From: Streptomyces purpureus
GTDB lineage: Bacteria > Actinomycetota > Actinomycetes > Streptomycetales > Streptomycetaceae
DNA length: 64,000 nucleotides
Direction: 5' to 3'
NCBI RefSeq assembly: GCF_014648195.1
Contig: NZ_BMQQ01000005.1
Span: 122,012 to 186,011, forward strand
Shown: in pieces, positions 58,929 through 64,000 of the stretch
How the letters are laid out: each line of letters opens with the position of its first letter
Position numbering within the stretch: position 1 is the first letter of the stretch
Notes under the pieces: generated by a model
Told to the model about the DNA's origin: nothing
The model's database searches: none
What the model saw: only the letters and a program-made list of their open reading frames with translations
Position numbers and translations under genes: made by a program

Positions 58929-60103
58929 CCCCGCTCGTCCACGCCGAACAGGCCGTGCTGGGCGCGATCTTCCTAGAGCCCGGCCAACTCGACAGGCTCT
59001 CGCCCTGGCTGCGCCCGGAACACTTCTCCCGCCCCGCGCACACGGCGATCTACGCCGCGATGCTCCAGCTCAAGACCGACGGTCACCCGGCGGCAGCCAC
59101 AGCGGCCGGCTTCCCCGTCCCGCTGGCCTGGGTGACCGACACGCTGCGGGAGGCGAGCACACGGACCCGCGGGCTCACCGCCTCGTATCTGCACTCCCTC
59201 GCGTCGGCGTGCCCGCGCCCCGACCACGCCCCGGTGTACGGGCGGATGGTCCTGGAGGGGGCCATCCACCGCAGCGTGGCCCAGCACGCCGCCCGCCTCC
59301 ACCAGGCCGCGCTCGCCGACGCCGGGGCCGGCACGGTGGAGGAGACGCTGCACCACGCCCAGGTCCTGACTGACGTACTCGCCGACCTGGCGCGCGGCTG
59401 GGGCACGGAGGCACGTCCCGTGCAGCCGCCCGCCCCGTACGCACCCCAGGCCGAACGCCCTCAGCCGGTGGGCGAGCAGGTCCTCGCCGACGAGGAGTTC
59501 CTCCTCGGCTGCCTCGCCGCCCGCCCCGAACAGCTGCTCGGCCTGGTGCGCTGGCTCCGCCCCGGCGACTTCGCCGACCCGGGCCATCAGCAGCTCTACC
59601 GCGCGCTGGGGGCCCTGCACCATCGCGGCGAACCCATCGACCAGCTGACCGTGCTGTGGGAGACCCAGCGTCGCGGCACCCTCGCAGACGGGACGCTCGA
59701 CACCGAGCGTGTGATGCGGATCTGCGATCCGCTCGTGGGCGGGGCCGCCGAGCACATCGGCGAGCAGGTCGTCCACGCCTCCCTCGTCCGCACGGCCGCC
59801 CTCGCGGCCCGGCAGGTCGGCGCCCTGGCCAACCGCGACGCGCTCGCGCCCGGGCAGCTCATCGGCTACGCCCTGCACGCGCTCGGCCCGCTGAACGACG
59901 TACGCCGCCGACTGCGCCTCGCGCGCGAAGCCGAACCCGAGCAGCGGCGGCCGGCAAGCCGTCCCGGTGCGCCGCCTCCTGCCGCCCGTATCGACGCCGC
60001 CCGTGCTCGCAGCCGCCTCGCGGATGCGGCGGCCCCCGCGGCGCCGGTCGCGGCCTCCTGCGCCGCGCTTCCCTCCCGCCACAACCTTCGGAGTCCGTCA
60101 TGA
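58925..60103 (+). CDS. Tandem DnaB N-terminal-domain protein without helicase motor
   Basis: A 392-aa protein with two copies of the DnaB N-terminal fold. The first (about 5-125) starts HAEQAVLGAIFLEPGQLDRL, and the second (about 185-310) starts LADEEFLLGCLAARPEQLLGL. They share a common end pattern (VYGRMVLEGAIHRSV and IGEQVVHASLVRTA). There is no RecA-like motor domain. The C-terminal 60 residues are Arg/Ala-rich and disordered. It may bind the host replicative helicase or DnaG to load or inhibit it; that is inference. The start is GTG, four bases overlapping the previous gene. Confidence 0.7.
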   Translation: MTPLVHAEQAVLGAIFLEPGQLDRLSPWLRPEHFSRPAHTAIYAAMLQLKTDGHPAAATAAGFPVPLAWVTDTLREASTRTRGLTASYLHSLASACPRPDHAPVYGRMVLEGAIHRSVAQHAARLHQAALADAGAGTVEETLHHAQVLTDVLADLARGWGTEARPVQPPAPYAPQAERPQPVGEQVLADEEFLLGCLAARPEQLLGLVRWLRPGDFADPGHQQLYRALGALHHRGEPIDQLTVLWETQRRGTLADGTLDTERVMRICDPLVGGAAEHIGEQVVHASLVRTAALAARQVGALANRDALAPGQLIGYALHALGPLNDVRRRLRLAREAEPEQRRPASRPGAPPPAARIDAARARSRLADAAAPAAPVAASCAALPSRHNLRSPS

Positions 60104-60702
60104 CCGACCACACCGGCCGCGCCGGCCTGGAGAAGGACGAACTGTACGCAGTGGCCCTGGAGTTCGAGGAGGCCCGCCACGAGATTGTCGGGTCGTACAC
60201 AACGAACTCCCTGCCTGACCTCGTCACCGCGTCCCACCACCTCGCCGCGCTGACGGGGCTGGTGAAGGACCTGTCCGACGAGGTTCTCTTCCGCGTCACC
60301 GACAACGACCCGGGCCTCGACTTCGGTCCGGTCATCGCCGCGTACACCAGCGCGTCCGCCCCGGCGGGACGCGCCGTGACCAACTACACTGAAGCCTTCG
60401 AGCAGCTCGGCTTCCTGCGCCAGCACGCGGAAGCCCCAGCCTCGCCAGACCTCCGCGACGCCCGCCAGGCCGCGTTCGACGTCGTGCAGGACCGGCTGGA
60501 CCTCACCGTGGACTCGCTGCAGGAAGCCTTCGTCGCCCTGCGGCACGCGGCCGACCGGATCGACGGCACCCCGCCTCGTGTCCTCGCCGCGCTCAGCCGC
60601 TCGGCACGCCCAGCGAACTCGATCTACCGTGTCCCGGCCGAGCTGCCCGCGACCGAGCCGACCCGTCTCGCCTACATGCCGGTGTCCCGCCATGCGCGCT
60701 GA
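60100..60702 (+). CDS. Helical hypothetical protein, 200 aa
   Basis: A 200-aa soluble, mostly helical protein (LYAVALEFEEARHEIVGSYT, DLTVDSLQEAFVALRHAADR). It overlaps the DnaB-N protein by four bases (ATGA) and ends in a basic tail (PVSRHAR) reminiscent of, but not identical to, the R-[S/T]-R ends of the accessory family. No known family. Confidence 0.58.
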   Translation: MTDHTGRAGLEKDELYAVALEFEEARHEIVGSYTTNSLPDLVTASHHLAALTGLVKDLSDEVLFRVTDNDPGLDFGPVIAAYTSASAPAGRAVTNYTEAFEQLGFLRQHAEAPASPDLRDARQAAFDVVQDRLDLTVDSLQEAFVALRHAADRIDGTPPRVLAALSRSARPANSIYRVPAELPATEPTRLAYMPVSRHAR

Positions 60703-61895
60703 TCTCCAGGCAGCGGCGCACCCGCCGTCGATCGGGAGCCTGTTTTCCGGGTACGGCGGTCTGGATCTCGGCGTCCAAGCCGTCCTCGGCGGAACGATCG
60801 CCTGGCATGCCGAGGTCGATCCAGGCCCAGCCCGGATCCTGTCCCGACACTGGCCGGCCGTACCCAATCTCGGCGACATCACGGCCGTGAACTGGGCCGA
60901 TGTCCCGGAGGTGTGCGTCCTGACGGCCGGGTTCCCCTGTCAAAGACGTCTCGGTCGCCGGCCGTCGCGCCGGACTGGCTGATGGCACCCGGTCCGGTCT
61001 GTGGTTGCACATCGTCCGTGCCATCGAAGCCCTCAACCCGTGCCTGGTGGTCATCGAGAATGTCCGAGGACTCCTCACCTCCCCCGCCGGTTCCCCTGGC
61101 GACGTGGAACCCTGCCCGTGGTGTCTGGGAGACACCGCAGGCCAGCCTGCTGTGCGCGCACTCGGTGCCGTACTCGGCTCCCTGGCCGACCTCGGGTTCG
61201 ATGCGCGCTGGTGCGTGCTTCGCGCCTCTGAAGTCGGAGCCCCGCACCGCCGTGAGCGCATCTTCCTCGCCGCTTGGCCCTCCTGGCGGACCGCCGTTGC
61301 TGAAGACGCCGACGACCAACCTGGCGACGAACGGAGGGAGTCAGCACCCGACGAAGAGGAAGCAGGGCGGGCACGGTCCGAATCTGGCGGACGAGGTCGA
61401 GTGGCTGCTGCCGACACCGAAGGCGTCGGACGGAGCCAAGGGATCGCCCAACCAGCGTCACGGGAACGGGGACCTGACACTGCCCTCGGCGGCTGCCCGA
61501 CTGCTGCCGACCCCACGGGCAAGCGACACCGGCACTCCGGGACGCCGAGCGGGCGCGGGCTTCCGGCCCCCGCTCTCAGCGGTAGTGCTCCCCATGTTCA
61601 CGGCTCAGACGCCGACGGACGAAGGGCGTGGGGACCGTACGCCGCCGCCATCGCCCGATGGGAGAGGGCAACGCGCCCGGCACCCCGACCCACGGATGAG
61701 GCGGGGCGCCTCAGCCCGCTGTTCGTCGAGTGGATGCAAGGGCTTGACCCCGGCTGGGTGACGGCCACTCCGGGACTGGGACGCCCAGCCCAACTATCCG
61801 CTCTGGGCAACGGAGTCGTGCCACAGCAGGCCGCTCGCGCGCTGGAGATCCTCGCTCCTCCCGTCGCGGTCTGCGGCCATCACGGCTCGCGGTGA
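60692..61895 (+). pseudogene. Frameshifted cytosine-5 DNA methyltransferase
   Basis: The first frame (60692-60982) gives SLFSGYGGLDLGVQA (motif I), then reaches the catalytic GFPCQ and at once goes out of frame. Removing one base of AAA at 60942-60944 restores CQDVSVAGRRAGLADGTRSG and joins the frame from 61005 with ENVRGLL (motif VI). A second shift near 61285 leads to the frame with LLPTPKASDGAKG, and a third near 61600-61640 returns to WGPYAAAIARWE and ALGNGVVPQQAARALEIL (motif X). Three frameshifts would inactivate it, unless they are sequencing errors. Confidence 0.85.
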
Positions 61896-61989
61896 ACGGC
61901 ACTCTCTACACCGGATTCCCGGCCTGGCCAAACCCGGTTTTCTTCGGATCCTCGCCACCCCAACCACCCGATCTTGCGGAGGGGTAGCG

Positions 61990-62595
61990 ATGACCGAACC
62001 CGCTCAGGAAAATGAGCCGATTCGCGTGGCGGACCACGATCTGGACGACTTGGTCGCCACGGTCGCGAGGCTGGTCGCGGAGAGCCGTAAGCAGGGCGAG
62101 ACGCTCGCCCTGCTCACCGACGACGCCCCGCCCTCGGACGACGAGGGCGACGGAGCCGAGCGCGGTGATGGCGAGGGCTCGGTCGCCGCGACGTCGGCGG
62201 CCGAGCCGGGCGACTCGCAGGAGCGCCCGGCGTCCATCTTCATCCTGGCCCTCGACGGCAAGGCATACGTCGAGGAACTCGCGGCGCTGACGAGTTGGGT
62301 GCACGACCTGCTGCTGCCGGTCTACGGGCGGGAGATCACCACCGGCCGGCCGTGGTGCCGGCAGTGGCAGGAGCACCCCGAGGCCGTGGCACGCCTCCAT
62401 GCCCTGTGGCTGGCCTGGCAACAGCTCACCGACACCGAGGCCGGCCTCACCGGCCCCTCGACATGGCACCGCGACCACCTCGACCCCACTCTTCTCCAAC
62501 TCCGCGTTCCCGACGGTCCATTCGGGGCGTGTACCACCAGTCCGACCCGCCCCAACCACCGGCTCCTGGCTTCGCCCGAGCCCGCGGGAGCCTGA
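61990..62595 (+). CDS. DUF4913 domain protein
   Basis: A 201-aa soluble protein. An acidic, disordered N-terminus (about 30-80) is followed by a DUF4913 domain (about 95-185: LTSWVHDLLLPVYGREI, WCRQWQEHPEAVARLHALWL, GPFGAC), common on actinobacterial mobile elements and of unknown function. The start at 61990 has GGAGGGG upstream. It belongs to the same run of small transfer-region genes. Confidence 0.72.
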   Translation: MTEPAQENEPIRVADHDLDDLVATVARLVAESRKQGETLALLTDDAPPSDDEGDGAERGDGEGSVAATSAAEPGDSQERPASIFILALDGKAYVEELAALTSWVHDLLLPVYGREITTGRPWCRQWQEHPEAVARLHALWLAWQQLTDTEAGLTGPSTWHRDHLDPTLLQLRVPDGPFGACTTSPTRPNHRLLASPEPAGA

Positions 62596-62596
62596 C

Positions 62597-63406
62597 ATGA
62601 CCGCCACATACGAGCCCCAGGCTCCGGACTACCGGATCGACGGCTTCGAAGCAGCCACCGAGCGGATCGAGGAGGACTTCTTCTCGGTCACGCTCTCGGA
62701 CGACATGTTCGTACCCCTCGCCGAGCACCACAGCGACGACGGACGCGACAGCTACCTGCTGTTCCACGACCGGGCGGCCATCTGGGACGTACCCGGCACA
62801 GCGGAGTACGTCGCGTTCCACCTCACCCGAGACGTGGAGCAGCGGACCTTCGACTTCGAGTACGAGCGGGCCCCCACCGCCCCGCTCGCCCAGAACTGGC
62901 TCATCCGCCGGGGCTGCCCGCCGGAGGCCACCGCTCCGAGCCGCAACCACGGGCCACGCCCCGCCGATGCGCTCACCTCGCGGCTGGAGGACCTGCTCCG
63001 GACCAATCCCGACGTCCGGTACGAGGTCATCGCCCACCACACCGACAGCCCGGGCTCCTTCGACGTCGGCACCGAGGTGCGCACCCTCGTCCACGACAGC
63101 CACCCGGACTCAGCGCACGCCCCCTACCGTCTCTTCCTGGAAGAGACAGCCAGGGACTTCCGCTCCTACACGGTGCGCGAAGGGGCCTTCACCAGCGCCG
63201 GGGCGGCGGACGCCTGGGTCATGGATCGCAGCACTCCTCTCCCGCTGGCCATGGCCCCGAAGAGCACCGTCGTCCACAGGGCCCAGGCTGCCCGCACCCG
63301 CTCCTCGCGCGCCGGAACCGCTGCCCTCGCGGTCCCCCCGGCGCCCGTCGCGACTTCTCGCCCCGCGTCTCCTTCCGTACCGCGCTCTCACCGGGGTTCG
63401 CTGTGA
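62597..63406 (+). CDS. Hypothetical protein, 269 aa
   Basis: A 269-aa protein with two strand-rich regions (about 10-105, DYRIDGFEAATERIEEDFFS; and 120-225, DVRYEVIAHHTDSPGSFDVG) and a Pro/Ala/Ser-rich tail ending RSHRGSL. The first region has acidic clusters. No family is recognised. Its stop overlaps the next gene's GTG start (GTGA), so it may be paired with the ParE-like protein. Confidence 0.58.
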   Translation: MTATYEPQAPDYRIDGFEAATERIEEDFFSVTLSDDMFVPLAEHHSDDGRDSYLLFHDRAAIWDVPGTAEYVAFHLTRDVEQRTFDFEYERAPTAPLAQNWLIRRGCPPEATAPSRNHGPRPADALTSRLEDLLRTNPDVRYEVIAHHTDSPGSFDVGTEVRTLVHDSHPDSAHAPYRLFLEETARDFRSYTVREGAFTSAGAADAWVMDRSTPLPLAMAPKSTVVHRAQAARTRSSRAGTAALAVPPAPVATSRPASPSVPRSHRGSL

Positions 63407-63876
63407 GCCGGGCGCGGTACGCATTCGCGGCGCACCCCGAAGCCCTGGCCGATCTGCGCTCCGTTCCTGAGAGCATCCGCGACCTGGCCCTGCTGGAGCT
63501 GCAGCACCTGGTCCACGGCAACGAACGCGGCGCGGCGCTGACCCGCGAGCTCGCGGGCTGCCACAAGATCTACGTCGATCCGGAGACCCGCTGGCGCATG
63601 GTCGTCCAGTACCGCGACGCCCCGGCGACCTCGCAGCACCGCCGGGAGATCTACCTCCTCGCGGTAGGCGAGCGCCAGGACCAGGCCGCGTACCGCACCG
63701 CGGCTCGCCGCCTGGACCGCGAACGTGAGGCATCCGCCGGGACCGCGCCGCTCCATGGCCGCCGCGCCCAAGCGGCACGGTCCCGTTCCCCGCACGGGAG
63801 CGCAGGTCCGGCACACGCCGGTTCGCCGGCCCCCGCCGCTTCCACGGCTCAGCCGCGAGCTCGCCGCCGGTCATGA
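63403..63876 (+). CDS. RelE/ParE-like toxin-fold protein
   Basis: A 157-aa protein whose first 95 residues resemble the RelE/ParE fold: YAFAAHPEALADLRSVPE (helix 1), LELQHLVHGN (helix 2), LAGCHKIYVDPETRWRMVVQ (strands) and RREIYLLAVGER (final strand). The core length and order suit a plasmid-stabilisation toxin. The long Arg/Ala/Pro-rich tail is unusual. No typical antitoxin gene is adjacent; the overlapping upstream gene encodes a larger protein. It may be a toxin, or a related domain used differently. Confidence 0.6.
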   Translation: MSRARYAFAAHPEALADLRSVPESIRDLALLELQHLVHGNERGAALTRELAGCHKIYVDPETRWRMVVQYRDAPATSQHRREIYLLAVGERQDQAAYRTAARRLDREREASAGTAPLHGRRAQAARSRSPHGSAGPAHAGSPAPAASTAQPRARRRS

Positions 63877-63917
63877 CGCCCAGCCCCTCATCCGCCACCG
63901 ATCGGAGGTACCTCCCC

Positions 63918-64000
63918 ATGTCACCTCTCGACCTCGGCGGTCTCGCCCAAGATACCGAGGTCCTCGTCGCGCCGGTCCACCTCGCGGGTCCCGGGACGGA
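63918..64000 (+). CDS. Start of a DUF317-like protein (partial)
   Basis: The window ends inside this gene. The visible 27 residues begin MSPLDLGGLAQDTEVLVAPV, then HLAGPG. The last part (VLVAPVHLAGPG) resembles the opening of DUF317 proteins of Streptomyces. GGAGG is seen nine bases before the ATG at 63918. Only the start is supported. Confidence 0.5.
   Translation, partial: MSPLDLGGLAQDTEVLVAPVHLAGPGT

Larger units (their letters stand above)
24551..64000. mobile_element. Integrative conjugative element inserted at rnpB (right end outside window)
   Basis: The element starts at an rnpB 3'-end fragment and continues to the window edge. It carries, in order, a tyrosine integrase, an excisionase, a restriction-modification and defence-like island (26.7-43 kb), and a type IV secretion gene set with VirB1-, VirB6-, VirB8-, VirB4- and VirD4-like proteins. 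Small accessory genes and one internal IS-like insertion (52411-53643) are also present. The layout matches T4SS-bearing actinobacterial ICEs rather than FtsK/TraB-type AICEs. No relaxase or replication initiator was recognised in the visible part. Confidence 0.8.

Overview
The window is very GC-rich actinobacterial DNA, almost certainly from Streptomyces or a close relative. Codons end mostly in G or C, GTG and TTG starts are common, and many genes have purine-rich ribosome binding sites. The families also fit: F420-dependent reductase, Tat-exported PhoD, DtxR/IdeR-type iron box, SCO6880-type transfer protein, DUF4913 and DUF317. It has two parts.

Part one (1 to about 24,550) is chromosomal core. 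It carries an M50 protease, an NADPH:F420 reductase, a DJ-1/PfpI protein and two MFS exporters. An iron/heme group follows: methionine aminopeptidase, then heme oxygenase behind a palindromic iron box, a PhzF protein, an FTR1/EfeU-type iron permease and a lipoprotein overlapping it. After these come a prim-pol-like protein, a GDPD phosphodiesterase, a TetR regulator, a DDAH-like hydrolase, a MazG-like protein, an NTF2-like protein, a second PhzF, an SDR, PhoD, a beta-propeller membrane protein, an Rsm22-like methyltransferase and a decayed secreted S1 protease. Intergenic DNA here holds several repeats: a 77-bp tandem duplication, a 130-bp tandem repeat of hairpins and a heptamer array.

Part two (about 24,550 to beyond 64,000) is an integrative conjugative element. 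Its left end is a short sequence that I recognise as the 3' end of the RNase P RNA gene (rnpB), on the minus strand and directly followed by a tyrosine integrase and an AlpA-like excisionase. This implies integration into the 3' end of rnpB, with the intact gene expected at the unseen right end. Next comes a defence-like island (26.7-43 kb). It holds a 712-aa zinc-ribbon and PD-(D/E)XK protein, and a tightly packed minus-strand operon (HTH-fused methylase-like protein, hsdM, hsdS, hsdR, Ser/Thr kinase with a TPR-like tail). A divergent DUF6119/TIGR04141 gene, a NucS-like nuclease and a convergent orphan DNA methyltransferase complete it.

From 43.5 kb rightward lie transfer genes in one orientation: a VirB1-like NlpC/P60 hydrolase, DUF6112, a VirB8-like protein, a VirB6-like protein, the SCO6880 family, VirB4-like and VirD4-like ATPases. 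Interleaved are small accessory genes, including five paralogues that share an N-terminal domain and all end in R-[S/T]-R. A tandem DnaB-N protein, a frameshifted cytosine-5 methyltransferase, DUF4913, a ParE-like protein and the start of a DUF317-like gene close the window. No relaxase was recognised, so it probably lies outside the window or belongs to an unfamiliar family.
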